Shown piece after piece: positions 16,468-24,994 of a stretch of 64,000 bases of DNA. This stretch comes from Streptomyces bikiniensis (lineage in GTDB: Bacteria > Actinomycetota > Actinomycetes > Streptomycetales > Streptomycetaceae). Below the pieces are notes generated by a model. The model was not told the DNA's origin, made no database searches, and was given only the letters and a program-made list of their open reading frames with translations. Each line of letters begins with the position of its first letter. The stretch's first letter is position 1. The translations under genes and the position numbers were made by a program. Where the stretch lies: NCBI GenBank assembly GCA_000716465.1, contig JNWL01000020.1:30834-94833 (forward strand), read 5' to 3'.

Positions 16468-16725
16468 ATGGACTGGCGTCACAACGCCGTTTGTCGTGAG
16501 GAAGACCCCGAGCTGTTCTTCCCCATCGGCAACACCGGTCCTGCGCTGCTGCAGATCGAGGAAGCCAAGGCCGTCTGCCGCCGCTGCCCCGTCATGGAGC
16601 AGTGCCTGCAGTGGGCGCTCGAGTCCGGCCAGGACTCCGGCGTCTGGGGTGGCCTCAGCGAGGACGAGCGCCGCGCGATGAAGCGCCGTGCCGCTCGCAA
16701 CCGGGCGCGCAACGCCAGCGCCTGA
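16468..16725 (+). CDS. wblE: WhiB-family iron-sulfur regulator WblE
   Basis: An 85-residue Wbl protein. Four cysteines that hold a 4Fe-4S cluster are in AVCREEDPELFF and AVCRRCPVMEQCL; GVWGGLSEDERRAMKRR is the G(V/I)WGG turn and basic C terminus. Such proteins bind the primary sigma factor region 4 and act as redox- or NO-responsive co-regulators. The short size and sequence fit WblE, the orthologue of mycobacterial WhiB1. ATG 16468 is preceded by GAGAGG. A strong terminator follows at 16819. Confidence 0.95.
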   Translation: MDWRHNAVCREEDPELFFPIGNTGPALLQIEEAKAVCRRCPVMEQCLQWALESGQDSGVWGGLSEDERRAMKRRAARNRARNASA

Positions 16726-16818
16726 CGCCCCACTTACAGCCTCAGGCGAGCGGCGCACACATCGCGTGTGCAATCACCGCCCTTGAGTCGCAGCGCGCAG
16801 CAGTAACCCACAGCATTC

Positions 16819-16853
16819 GAGCCCCGGACCGAATTCCCTTCGGTCCGGGGCTC
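16819..16853. terminator. Bidirectional terminator between wblE and the histidine kinase gene
   Basis: Perfect 15-bp stem GAGCCCCGGACCGAA / TTCGGTCCGGGGCTC with a 5-base loop, between two convergent genes. Confidence 0.88.
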
Positions 16854-16931
16854 GCTGCCGTGTTCCCCCGCGCTCTCCTTCAGTTCCCCCTGCGCTTCCC
16901 CTGCGCTCCCCCGCCGCGATCGCGGCGGGGA

Positions 16932-18398
16932 TCACTTCTGGGACCGCACGGGAATGTCGAGGACCACCTTCGTACCGCGCTCGGTGTCCGGCAGCATGTC
17001 GAAGGTTCCCCCCAACTCCCCTTCCACCAGGGTCCGTACGATCTGGAGGCCGAGGTTCCCGGCCCGCTGCGGGTCGAAGCCCTCGGGCAGGCCCCGGCCG
17101 TCGTCCTTGACCGTGATGAGGAGGCGGGCGTCGGCCCGGGCCTCGCCGCGGACGGCGGAGACCTCGACCGTGCCCTGCTCCCCCGGCGCATAGGCGTGCT
17201 CCAGGGCGTTCTGCAGGACCTCGGTCAGGACCATGGAGAGCGGGGTGGCGACCTCGGCGTCGAGGATGCCGAAGCGACCGTTGCGCCGGCAGGTGACCTT
17301 GCCCGGGGAGATCTCCGCCACCATCGCGATGACGCGGTCCGCGATCTCGTCGAACTCCACGCGCTCGTCCAGGTTCTGGGACAGCGTCTCGTGGACGATG
17401 GCGATCGAACCGACGCGACGCACGGCCTCGTTGAGGGCCTCGCGCCCCCGGTCGGAGTCCATCCGGCGGGCCTGGAGGCGGAGCAGGGCGGCCACCGTCT
17501 GGAGGTTGTTCTTCACCCGGTGGTGGATCTCCCGGATGGTGGCGTCCTTGGTGATCAACTCGCGCTCGCGGCGGCGCAGTTCGGTGACGTCCCGGAGCAG
17601 GACGAGCGAACCGATGCGGGTGCCCTTGGGCTTGAGCGGGATCGCCCGCAGCTGGATCACCCCGCCGTTGCCCTCGACCTCGAACTCGCGCGGCGCGTAG
17701 CCGGAGGCCAGGGTGACCAGGGCCTCGTCCACCGGGCCGCGGGAGGGCGCGAGTTCTGCGGTGATCTGGCCGAGGTGCTGGCCGACGAGGTCGGCGGCGA
17801 GGCCGAGCCGGTGGTAGGCGGAGAGGGCGTTGGGCGAGGCGTACTGGACGACGCCCTCCGCGTCCAGGCGGACGAGGCCGTCGCCGGCGCGGGGCGAGGA
17901 GTCCATGTCGACCTGCTCGCCGGAGAAGGGAAACGTTCCGGCGGCGATCATCTGGGCGAGGTCGGAGGCCGACTGGAGATAGGTGAGCTCCAGGCGCGAG
18001 GGGGTGCGGACGGTCAGCAGGTTGGTGTTGCGGGCGATGACGCCGAGGACCCGGCCCTCGCGCCGCACGGGGATCGACTCGACCCGCACCGGAACCTCCT
18101 CGCGCCACTCCGGGTCGCCCTCGCGGACGATCCGGCCCTCGTCGAGGGCGGCGTCGAGTAGCGGGCGGCGGCCGCGCGGCACCAGATGGCCGACCATGTC
18201 GTCCTGGTAGGAGGTGGGGCCGGTGTTCGGCCGCATCTGGGCGACGGAGACGTACCGCGTGTCGTCGAGGGTCGGGACCCAGAGGACGAGGTCGGCGAAG
18301 GAGAGGTCGGAGAGCAGCTGCCACTCCGACACCAGCAGGTGGAGCCACTCGAGGTCGGAGTCGCTCAGGGCGGTGTGCTGGCGTACGAGGTCGTTCAT
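16932..18398 (-). CDS. PdtaS-like sensor histidine kinase
   Basis: A 488-residue soluble kinase: N-terminal GAF-like sensor (1-155), PAS domain (~175-275), HisKA_2 phosphoacceptor with IREIHHRVKNNLQTVAALL (phospho-His in the HH pair, ~292-293) and a HATPase domain (~330-488) with NALEHAYAPGE and DDGRGLPEG. HisKA_2 kinases of this layout pair with ANTAR response regulators that bind RNA (PdtaS-PdtaR in mycobacteria); the cognate regulator is not in the window. A DasR-like operator lies ~125 bp upstream. ATG 18398 is the chosen start. Confidence 0.9.
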   Translation of the reverse strand: MNDLVRQHTALSDSDLEWLHLLVSEWQLLSDLSFADLVLWVPTLDDTRYVSVAQMRPNTGPTSYQDDMVGHLVPRGRRPLLDAALDEGRIVREGDPEWREEVPVRVESIPVRREGRVLGVIARNTNLLTVRTPSRLELTYLQSASDLAQMIAAGTFPFSGEQVDMDSSPRAGDGLVRLDAEGVVQYASPNALSAYHRLGLAADLVGQHLGQITAELAPSRGPVDEALVTLASGYAPREFEVEGNGGVIQLRAIPLKPKGTRIGSLVLLRDVTELRRRERELITKDATIREIHHRVKNNLQTVAALLRLQARRMDSDRGREALNEAVRRVGSIAIVHETLSQNLDERVEFDEIADRVIAMVAEISPGKVTCRRNGRFGILDAEVATPLSMVLTEVLQNALEHAYAPGEQGTVEVSAVRGEARADARLLITVKDDGRGLPEGFDPQRAGNLGLQIVRTLVEGELGGTFDMLPDTERGTKVVLDIPVRSQK

Positions 18399-18515
18399 GG
18401 AGGGCACGGTGCGAGCGTACCCGCGGAATTCAGGGGCGGTGAACCTGGATCTCCGGGGCCGCGTGTTGGAGTATGGGCCAGGAAGGACCGCGTTCCTGTG
18501 GATGGACAGACAAGA

Positions 18516-18531
18516 ATGGTCTAGTCCACAA
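18516..18531. promoter_or_regulatory. Candidate DasR operator (dre) upstream of the histidine kinase
   Basis: AATGGTCTAGTCCACA matches 13 of 16 bases of ACTGGTCTAGACCACT, equal to the nagB site in this window. It sits about 125 bp upstream of the kinase start. Confidence 0.55.
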
Positions 18532-18711
18532 TGAACGCAACAGAGCCTCCATCCTCCCCGCACAGGAGGGTGGAACGAGGTACCCGGCGCTCTCTGCCCT
18601 GACTGCGTCGAGACCTCCCACACGGCCGAGGGACCGCACACCCCCGGCCGGGCAAACTCCGGGCTGCGGTGCCGGGCGGGCTGAGGGTCCCGCCGGGCGC
18701 CGCGGCCCGCG

Positions 18712-18895
18712 GGTGTTTCCGGGGCCGGTCGGTCTGCGGGTGCTTCCGGGGCCGGTCGGTCTGCGGGTGCTTCCGGGCCGGTCTGCCTACAGGTGCTTCC
18801 GGGCCGGTCCGCCTGCGGATGTTTTCGGGTCGGTCCGCCTGCGAGTGCTTCCGGGCCGGTCGGTCTGCGGATGTTTCCGGGCCGGTTCCTCCTCC
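18712..18895. repeat. Tandem repeat, seven units of 26-27 bp
   Basis: Units of the form GGTGCTTCCGGGCCGGTCGG + TCTGCG, the first two 27 bp and the rest 26 bp, adjoin without spacers from 18712 to 18895. The last units diverge slightly. Because 26 is not a multiple of three, the array is not built for coding. Confidence 0.9.
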
Positions 18896-18918
18896 GGGGC
18901 GCCTTCGCCCTCCCGGAC

Positions 18919-19527
18919 CTACTCTCCCGCGCCCCCTGTCGGCCAGGCGCGCATCGCCGCCTCGGCCACGGCCGCGAGCTCCTCCGCCGTCGCCCCGTCG
19001 CGGGCCTGCTGGGACATGCCCTGGAGGACGGCGCCGCTGAAGCGGGCGAGGGCGCGCGGGTCGGTGCCGGCCGGAAGCTCGCCGGCCTCCACGTCCCGGC
19101 GGATCCGGTCCTCGAAGAAGGCCAGGTTGGCGTTTCTCCGGTCGCGCAGGATCGCCTCGACCTCGGGTGTCGAGCAGTTGACCGCGGCGGAGATCACCAG
19201 GCAGCCGGGGGGATGGCCGGACTCGGTGAAGAGGTGGGCGGCCTCGCCCAGCATGCGCCCGACGGCGTCCCGGGCGGTCACCTCCTCGGCGAAGGCGCGG
19301 CCGCCGTAGGCCCCGTAGGAGAGGACGTACGTCTCGACGACCTCTTCGAAGAGGGTCTTCTTGTCGCCGAAGGCGGCGTAGAGGCTGGGCGCGCTGATGC
19401 CCATGGCACGGGTGAGGTCCGAGACGGAGGTCGTCTCGTAGCCGTGCTCCCAGAAGGCCATCGTGGCCTGCTCCAGGGCCGTGGGCCGGTCGAAGGAGCG
19501 GGGGCGGCCGCGCTGTCTCGTCACCAT
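18919..19527 (-). CDS. TetR-family regulator
   Basis: A 202-residue TetR protein. The N-terminal HTH spans residues ~10-60 (ALEQATMAFWEHGYETTSVS, then TRAMGISAPSLYAAFGDKK), with the AFGDKKTLFEEVVE turn typical of the AcrR/TetR_C subgroup with a conserved Cys near GCLVISAAVNCSTP. It is divergent from an SDR oxidoreductase and probably represses it and itself. The spacer contains a small dyad. Effector unknown; the two Cys residues could be redox-sensitive. Confidence 0.88.
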   Translation of the reverse strand: MVTRQRGRPRSFDRPTALEQATMAFWEHGYETTSVSDLTRAMGISAPSLYAAFGDKKTLFEEVVETYVLSYGAYGGRAFAEEVTARDAVGRMLGEAAHLFTESGHPPGCLVISAAVNCSTPEVEAILRDRRNANLAFFEDRIRRDVEAGELPAGTDPRALARFSGAVLQGMSQQARDGATAEELAAVAEAAMRAWPTGGAGE

Positions 19528-19540
19528 GGAGTGAATTCTA

Positions 19541-19552
19541 TAGCGCACGCTA
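19541..19552. promoter_or_regulatory. Candidate TetR operator
   Basis: TAGCG-CA-CGCTA, a perfect 5-bp-arm dyad in the 82-bp spacer between the TetR gene and the SDR gene, 14 bp upstream of the TetR start. Confidence 0.45.
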
Positions 19553-19609
19553 CGGAAGTGGGGTACGGTCTTTATGTAACGACCACTACAGATTTAGGGG
19601 GGCGTCGCC

Positions 19610-20359
19610 ATGGGCGTGCTCACGGGGAAGACGGCACTGGTCACGGGTGCGAGCCGGGGCATCGGGCGGGGGATCGCCGAGCGACTGGGGCGCGACGGGG
19701 CGCGGGTCGCGGTGCACTACGGGACGAACGAGGCGGCGGCGAAGGAGACGGTCGCGGCGATCGAGGCGGCCGGCGGCGAGGCGTTCGCGCTCGGCCAGGA
19801 GCTGGGGGTGCCGGGGGACGCGGCGGCGCTCTGGGCGGCCTTCGACGCACGGGCGGACGGGCTGGACATCCTGGTGAACAACGCGGGGATCGGCGCGTCG
19901 AACCCCTTCGCGACGATCGCCGAGGAGGAGTTCGAGCGGGTCTTCGCGGTGAACACGAAGGCCCCGTTCTTCCTGGCGCGGCTCGGCGCGGAGCGGCTGC
20001 GGGACGGGGGCCGGATCGTCAACGTGTCGACGGGGCTGACGAGGACGGCGCTGATGCCGGACCTGATCGCCTACTCGATGTCGAAGGGGGCGCTGGACGT
20101 CCTCACGCGGGACCTGTCGAAGCTGCTGGGCCCGCGCGGGATCACGGTCAACTCGGTGGCGCCCGGGATCGTGGCGACGGACAACACGGCGTGGCTGGAG
20201 GGTGACGAGGAGGCCAGGGCGCGGGCGGCGGGGTACTCGGCGCTGGGCGGGATCGGGAGCACGGCCGAGATAGCCGACGTGGTGGCCTTCCTCGCCTCGG
20301 ACGACGCGCGGTGGGTGACGGGGGCCTGGATCGACGCCACGGGGGGTTCGCTGACCTGA
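19610..20359 (+). CDS. SDR-family oxidoreductase
   Basis: A 249-residue classical short-chain dehydrogenase. TGASRGIGRGIAERL is the cofactor-binding Rossmann motif, ILVNNAGIG the NNAG motif, and the catalytic Ser-Tyr-Lys appear as NVSTGLT and YSMSKGAL. The C-terminal TGAWIDATGG is typical of FabG-like enzymes. It would reduce a carbonyl or oxidise an alcohol with NAD(P); the substrate is unknown. The ATG at 19610 follows TTAGGGGGGCGTCGCC. Regulation by the divergent TetR gene is likely. Confidence 0.9.
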   Translation: MGVLTGKTALVTGASRGIGRGIAERLGRDGARVAVHYGTNEAAAKETVAAIEAAGGEAFALGQELGVPGDAAALWAAFDARADGLDILVNNAGIGASNPFATIAEEEFERVFAVNTKAPFFLARLGAERLRDGGRIVNVSTGLTRTALMPDLIAYSMSKGALDVLTRDLSKLLGPRGITVNSVAPGIVATDNTAWLEGDEEARARAAGYSALGGIGSTAEIADVVAFLASDDARWVTGAWIDATGGSLT

Positions 20360-20511
20360 GCCTCCGGGGCCGCGCACCCGGGGTCCGAGCGGCCGGCGGA
20401 GCAGGGGCCGAGTGGCCGGCGGGGCGGGGGCGGCAGACGATGGGAGCGGGGCCGTCCGGGGGGCGGAACGGCATGGGAGGAAGGGCTCTCCTCTGCTAGA
20501 TTTGCCCTTAG

Positions 20512-20527
20512 ATTGGTCTATACCACC
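20512..20527 (+). promoter_or_regulatory. DasR operator (dre) of nagB
   Basis: ATTGGTCTATACCACC, 13 of 16 matches to ACTGGTCTAGACCACT, 41 bp before the nagB start. DasR repression of nagB, relieved by glucosamine-6-phosphate, is established in S. coelicolor. Confidence 0.88.
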
Positions 20528-20567
20528 GGACCCCTTCCCAGCCCCTCACCAGATCGGCAGGCACAGC

Positions 20568-21353
20568 GTGGAAGTTGTCATCGTCAAGGACGCCAAGGCG
20601 GGCGGAGAGCTCATCGCGGACGGCATCGCCGACCTCCTGCGCCGCAAGCCCGACGCGCTGCTCGGCGTGGCCACCGGCTCGACTCCGCTGCCCATCTACG
20701 ACGCCCTGATCGCCCAGGTCAAGGCCGGTTCGGTGGACGCCTCGCGGGCCCGGATCGCCCAGCTGGACGAGTACGTCGGCCTCCCCGCCGGGCACCCGGA
20801 GTCGTACCGCTCCACCGTGCTCCGGCAGGTCGTGGAGCCCCTCGGGCTCTCCCCGGAGGCCTTCATGGGGCCCGACGGCTCCGCCGAGGACGTCCAGGCG
20901 GCCTGCGAGGACTACGACCGGGCCCTGCGCGAGGCAGGCGGCGTGGACCTCCAGATCCTCGGCATCGGCACCGACGGGCACATCGGCTTCAACGAGCCGT
21001 GCTCCTCGCTCGCCTCCCGGACCCGGATCAAGACGCTCACCGAGCAGACCCGGGTGGACAACGCGCGCTTCTTCGACGACGACATCGAGCAGGTGCCGCA
21101 CCACGTCATCACCCAGGGCATCGGCACCATCCTGGAGGCCCGCCACCTGGTGCTGCTCGCCACCGGCGAGGGCAAGGCCGAGGCCGTGGCGCAGACCGTG
21201 GAGGGTCCCGTCGCGGCGCTCGTGCCGGCCTCCGCGCTCCAGCTCCACCCGCACGCCACGGTCGTCGTGGACGAGGCCGCCGCCTCCAAGCTGAAGCTCG
21301 CGGACTACTTCCGCCACACCTTCGCGAACAAGCCCGCCTGGCAGGGCATCTGA
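20568..21353 (+). CDS. nagB: Glucosamine-6-phosphate deaminase
   Basis: A 261-residue enzyme converting glucosamine-6-phosphate to fructose-6-phosphate and ammonia. Signature stretches are GVATGSTPLPIYDALI, ARIAQLDEYVGLP and ILGIGTDGHIGFNEP with the catalytic Asp/His. It starts at GTG 20568; the frame is open further upstream, but the dre site lies there. It finishes amino-sugar catabolism for sugars brought in by the das genes, and its substrate is also the DasR inducer. A strong terminator follows. Confidence 0.96.
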   Translation: MEVVIVKDAKAGGELIADGIADLLRRKPDALLGVATGSTPLPIYDALIAQVKAGSVDASRARIAQLDEYVGLPAGHPESYRSTVLRQVVEPLGLSPEAFMGPDGSAEDVQAACEDYDRALREAGGVDLQILGIGTDGHIGFNEPCSSLASRTRIKTLTEQTRVDNARFFDDDIEQVPHHVITQGIGTILEARHLVLLATGEGKAEAVAQTVEGPVAALVPASALQLHPHATVVVDEAAASKLKLADYFRHTFANKPAWQGI

Positions 21354-21384
21354 AACCGCCCGCGTCCTCGGTGACAGCGTGAGA

Positions 21385-21418
21385 GGGGCCCGGCACCTGC
21401 CTCCAGGTGCCGGGCCCC
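21385..21418. terminator. Bidirectional terminator between nagB and dasD
   Basis: Perfect 15-bp stem GGGGCCCGGCACCTG / CAGGTGCCGGGCCCC with a 4-base loop, followed by TTCG, between convergent genes. Confidence 0.9.
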
Positions 21419-21445
21419 TTCGTACGGGACGGGTACGGGCGGCCG

Positions 21446-22969
21446 TCAGGCCCCGGTGCCGACCACGGCCTCGGCGGCGGCGCGGCCGCAGACCCGGGCC
21501 GCGCCGTGCGTGGCGATGTGCAGGGCCCCGCGGGGCTCCGCCTCGTTGAGGCCCATCTCGACCACGACGGTGTCGGGGCGGGCCGCGAGCAGGGCGTCGA
21601 GGGCCCGGATCATCCACGGGTGCCGGTGGAGGTCGCGTACGACCGCCACGACGCGCCGCTCCCCCGCGTCGGCCGGGGCCGAGTCGGCGGAGGTCTCGTC
21701 GTACGAGCCGGTCTCCGTGCCGGGCAGCAGGCGCTCCAGCTCCGCGGCGATCCCCCAGGGGGTCTCGTCGCCGACGGCGAAGTTCGCGACCGGAGTGAAG
21801 GAGGCCACGTAGGGGGTGCCGGTGACCGGCGTGTACGGCTTCTCCCCCCGGGTCACCTTCAGGGCCCGGCGGGCGGCGACGAGTCCGATGTCGGCGCCGG
21901 GCGCGGTCCCCTCCTGCACTGCCGCGCCCGGCACCGATCCAGCCCCCCTGGCCCGGTGCGCCTGGGTCCAGGCCGCCAGGGCGCGCACGCGCGCCGCGGC
22001 GTCGGCCAGCCGCTCCTCGGGCAGTTCACCGGTCCGTACCGCGTCGACGAGCGCGTCGCGCAGCCGCAGCACGGTGTCCTCGTCGCACAGCCCGCCGCCG
22101 ACGCAGATGGCGTCGGCGCCCGCGGCGATGGCGAGGACGGATCCGCGCTCGATGCCGTACGTCGCCGAGACGGCCTGCATCTCCATGCCGTCGGTGACGA
22201 TCAGCCCCTCGAAGCCCAGCTCCTGGCGCAGCAGACCGGTGAGGATCTGCGGGCTCAGGGTGGCCGGACGGTGCGGGTCGAGCGCGGACAGAAGGATATG
22301 CGCGCTCATGACCGCTTTGGTACCCGCGGCGACGGCCGCGCGGAAAGGTACCAGCTCACGGGCGTGCAGTGTGGCGAGGTCCACATCGATCCGGGGCAGC
22401 GCATCGTGCGAGTCGACGTTGGTGTCGCCGTGTCCGGGGAAGTGCTTCGTGCAGGCCGCGACCCCGACGCCCTGGAGGCCGTCGACGTACGCCACGGTGT
22501 GCCGGGCGACCAGGTCCGGGTCCGGCCCGAAGGACCGGACGCCGATGACCGGGTTCTCGGCGTTGGAGTTGACGTCGGCGGAGGGGGCCCAGTTGAGGTC
22601 CACTCCGCACTGTGCGAGCCGGCGGCCGAGCTCGCGGGCCACGGCCCGGGTGAGCTCGACGTCGTCGACGCTGCCGAGGGCGTAGTTGCCGGGGAAGGAG
22701 GAGCCCTGCTTGACCTCCAGGCGGGTGACGTCGCCGCCCTCCTCGTCGATGGCGACGAGGACGTCGTCCCGCTCGGCCCGCAGCCGCGCGGTGAGCGCGG
22801 TGAGCTGCTCGGGGGTGACGATGTTCCGGCCGAAGAGACCGACCGAGGACAGGCCTTCGCCGATGCGGCGGAGCAGCCAGTCGGGGGCGGTGGTGCCGAC
22901 GAAGCCGGGCTGGAGGACCGTGAGCGCGTCGCGGGTGAGCGTGTCGGAGCCGTGTACGAGAGTGGTCAT
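21446..22969 (-). CDS. dasD: GH3 beta-N-acetylglucosaminidase, intracellular (DasD)
   Basis: A 507-residue glycoside hydrolase family 3 enzyme of NagZ type. CTKHFPGHGDTNVDSHDALP is the GH3 signature with the substrate-binding KH and the NagZ-type His-Asp catalytic dyad, and GLIVTDGMEMQAVS holds the nucleophile Asp. No signal peptide is present, so it acts in the cytoplasm, cleaving chitobiose (or similar) delivered by DasABC into GlcNAc. It starts 8 bp after the dasC stop on the same strand. The last ~130 residues form an extra C-terminal region of unknown role. Confidence 0.9.
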   Translation of the reverse strand: MTTLVHGSDTLTRDALTVLQPGFVGTTAPDWLLRRIGEGLSSVGLFGRNIVTPEQLTALTARLRAERDDVLVAIDEEGGDVTRLEVKQGSSFPGNYALGSVDDVELTRAVARELGRRLAQCGVDLNWAPSADVNSNAENPVIGVRSFGPDPDLVARHTVAYVDGLQGVGVAACTKHFPGHGDTNVDSHDALPRIDVDLATLHARELVPFRAAVAAGTKAVMSAHILLSALDPHRPATLSPQILTGLLRQELGFEGLIVTDGMEMQAVSATYGIERGSVLAIAAGADAICVGGGLCDEDTVLRLRDALVDAVRTGELPEERLADAAARVRALAAWTQAHRARGAGSVPGAAVQEGTAPGADIGLVAARRALKVTRGEKPYTPVTGTPYVASFTPVANFAVGDETPWGIAAELERLLPGTETGSYDETSADSAPADAGERRVVAVVRDLHRHPWMIRALDALLAARPDTVVVEMGLNEAEPRGALHIATHGAARVCGRAAAEAVVGTGA

Positions 22970-22977
22970 GAGACCCG

Positions 22978-23844
22978 TTATCCCTTCACCGCGCCGGCGG
23001 TCATGCCGCCGACGGCCTTGCGCTGGAGGAAGATGAAGACGACGAGCACGGGGAGCGCGAAGAGCGTCGAGGCGGCCATGGTGGCGGCCCAGTCGTTGCC
23101 GAAGGCGGTCTGGAACTGGGTCAGCCAGAACGTGAGGGTCTGGTTCGTCTTGTCCTTGTTCAGGACGAGGACCATCGCGAACTCGTTCCAGGCGGTGATG
23201 AAGCCGAAGAGCGAGGTCGACATCAGACCGGGGGCGAGCAGCGGGAAGATCACCTTGCGGAAGGCCTGGCCGCGGGTGCAGCCGTCGATCTGGGCGGCCT
23301 CCTCCAGCTCGACCGGGACGGCGGCGATGAAGCCGCGCAGGGTCCAGATGGTGAAGGGCAGGACCATCACGAAGTAGATCGCCGTGAGCAGCGGGATGCT
23401 GTTCAGCATGTCGTTGTCGCGGGCGATCATGTACATCGCGATGACCATGACCTCCCAGGGGGCCATCTGCGCCATCATCACGATGAGGACGATGCCCTTG
23501 CGGCCCTTGAACTTCATGCGGGCGATCGCGAAGCTCGCGGCGAGGGCGACGAGGAGGGCCAGGAGGACGGCGCCGAGGGTGACGATCAGGCTGTTCGTGA
23601 CGTAGGACCAGAACAGGTCGACGCCGGTGGCCGTCGAGTAGTTCTCGAAGGTCGGCTTGAAGAAGAAGACGGGATCCTTCGTCAGGATCTCGCTCTGCGG
23701 CTTCAGCGAGGACGAGAACATCCAGTAGACGGGGAAGACGAAGATCGCCGCGACCACGAGGGCGGTGAGGTTCTTCGCCACCGCGGCCGGCCGGAGGGGC
23801 CTGCGGGTCCGCAGCTTCTGGGGGGTCGGGGTGGTGGTGCTCAC
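22978..23844 (-). CDS. dasC: Chitobiose ABC transporter permease DasC
   Basis: A 288-residue MalG-type permease with six membrane helices. The EAA loop is EEAAQIDGCTRGQAFRKVIF. An N-terminal helix is followed by the FENYSTATGVDLFWSYVTNS periplasmic segment. It forms the membrane channel with DasB; the ATPase is probably the shared MsiK encoded elsewhere, because no ATPase gene is in the cluster. GTG 23844 overlaps the dasB stop by 4 bp, showing translational coupling. Confidence 0.93.
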   Translation of the reverse strand: MSTTTPTPQKLRTRRPLRPAAVAKNLTALVVAAIFVFPVYWMFSSSLKPQSEILTKDPVFFFKPTFENYSTATGVDLFWSYVTNSLIVTLGAVLLALLVALAASFAIARMKFKGRKGIVLIVMMAQMAPWEVMVIAMYMIARDNDMLNSIPLLTAIYFVMVLPFTIWTLRGFIAAVPVELEEAAQIDGCTRGQAFRKVIFPLLAPGLMSTSLFGFITAWNEFAMVLVLNKDKTNQTLTFWLTQFQTAFGNDWAATMAASTLFALPVLVVFIFLQRKAVGGMTAGAVKG

Positions 23845-24863
23845 TGCTCGTCCTCCTGCTTCAGGATCAGGCGGAAGTAGAAGGACATGGCCACGAGCAG
23901 CATCACGATGGTGAGGATCGAGATGGCGGCCGCGAGGCCGTAGTGCTGCTGGCCCATGCCCTCGATGTAGGCGAAGACCGGCAGGGTCTCGGAGGAGCGG
24001 TCGGGGCCGCCCTGGTTCATGGCGTAGACCTGGGTGAACGCCTTGAAGATCCAGATGATCTCCAGGAACGTGGTGATCATGAAGAACGGCTTCAGGTTCG
24101 GGAAGACCACTGACCAGAAGGTGCGCCAGCCGCTCGCGCCGTCCATCTTGGCCGCCTCGTACAGCTCGGTCCCGACCGTGGTCAGGGCGGCGTACATGTT
24201 GAGGGCGACGAAGGGGATAGATCCCCAGACGAGCAGGATCGTCACGATGACGAGGGTGGAGAAGCCGGTCTCGAACCAGTTGTGCTGCTCGTAGCCGGAG
24301 AAGCCGATGGACCGCATCACCCAGTTGGCGACGCCGAACTGCTCGTCGAAGAGCCACCGGAAGACGGTGACGGAGGCGACGATCGGCATGGCCCAGGCGA
24401 ACATCAGGGCCAGGGAGAGGACGAGCCGCATCTTCTTGCCGAGGCGGTTGAGCAGCATGCCGACCAGCGTGCCGATCAGCATGACGAGCGCGACGTTGAC
24501 GGCGGTGACGACGAGCGACCGGACGACGACGCTCCAGAAGTCGGGGTCGCCCAGCAGCTTGGTGTAGTTCTCGAAGCCGACCCAGGGCGTCTCGCGCCGG
24601 ATCATCTCCCGCTTGTTGACCCCCTGGAAGGAGAGGATCACATTGCGGATCAGCGGGTAGAGGAGCAGCACCGCCATGGAGAGCAGGGCGGGCGTGACGA
24701 GCAGGTACGGCAGCAGCCCGCTGGGCAGGGAGCGCCTGCCGCGCGGAGGCCGAAGGGATTCCTTCGCGCCGGAAGGGGGTGGCGGAGTCTGCGACTTCCC
24801 TGCCGCCCTCCCGGGCGCGTCCTGAGGAGCGGCGCTGGCCGTCCCCTGGGAGTCCACGGTCAT
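23841..24863 (-). CDS. dasB: Chitobiose ABC transporter permease DasB
   Basis: A 340-residue MalF-type permease. Residues 1-45 are a Pro/Gly-rich cytoplasmic tail, followed by six to seven membrane helices beginning LLPYLLVTPALLSMAVLLLY. The EAA loop is YEAAKMDGASGWRTFWSVVF. Partner of DasC. Second gene of the das operon; the gap to dasA is 131 bp, longer than elsewhere in the operon, and holds TTCACTGCAATGGCCG near 24935 but no clear terminator. Confidence 0.94.
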   Translation of the reverse strand: MTVDSQGTASAAPQDAPGRAAGKSQTPPPPSGAKESLRPPRGRRSLPSGLLPYLLVTPALLSMAVLLLYPLIRNVILSFQGVNKREMIRRETPWVGFENYTKLLGDPDFWSVVVRSLVVTAVNVALVMLIGTLVGMLLNRLGKKMRLVLSLALMFAWAMPIVASVTVFRWLFDEQFGVANWVMRSIGFSGYEQHNWFETGFSTLVIVTILLVWGSIPFVALNMYAALTTVGTELYEAAKMDGASGWRTFWSVVFPNLKPFFMITTFLEIIWIFKAFTQVYAMNQGGPDRSSETLPVFAYIEGMGQQHYGLAAAISILTIVMLLVAMSFYFRLILKQEDEQ

Positions 24864-24994
24864 GGTCTTCTTCCTCGCGGTTCTGGGGCTCCCGCGCCCA
24901 CCGGGGCGCGGCCCGGGGGAGCGGGCCGCTGTTCACTGCAATGGCCGAATGGCGCGGCCGGTACGGTCCGGCCGCGCCACCGGGGTGGTCACCG

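Larger units (their letters stand above)
18399..18918. other. 520-bp gene-free region with a DasR-like site and tandem repeats
   Basis: Both flanking genes point left, so this is the upstream region of the histidine kinase. It contains the dre-like site at 18516-18531 and the 26/27-bp tandem repeat at 18712-18895. No credible gene is seen. Confidence 0.6.

Noticed and set aside
18712..18895. CRISPR-like array
   Set aside because: Units adjoin with no unique spacers and no cas genes are near.
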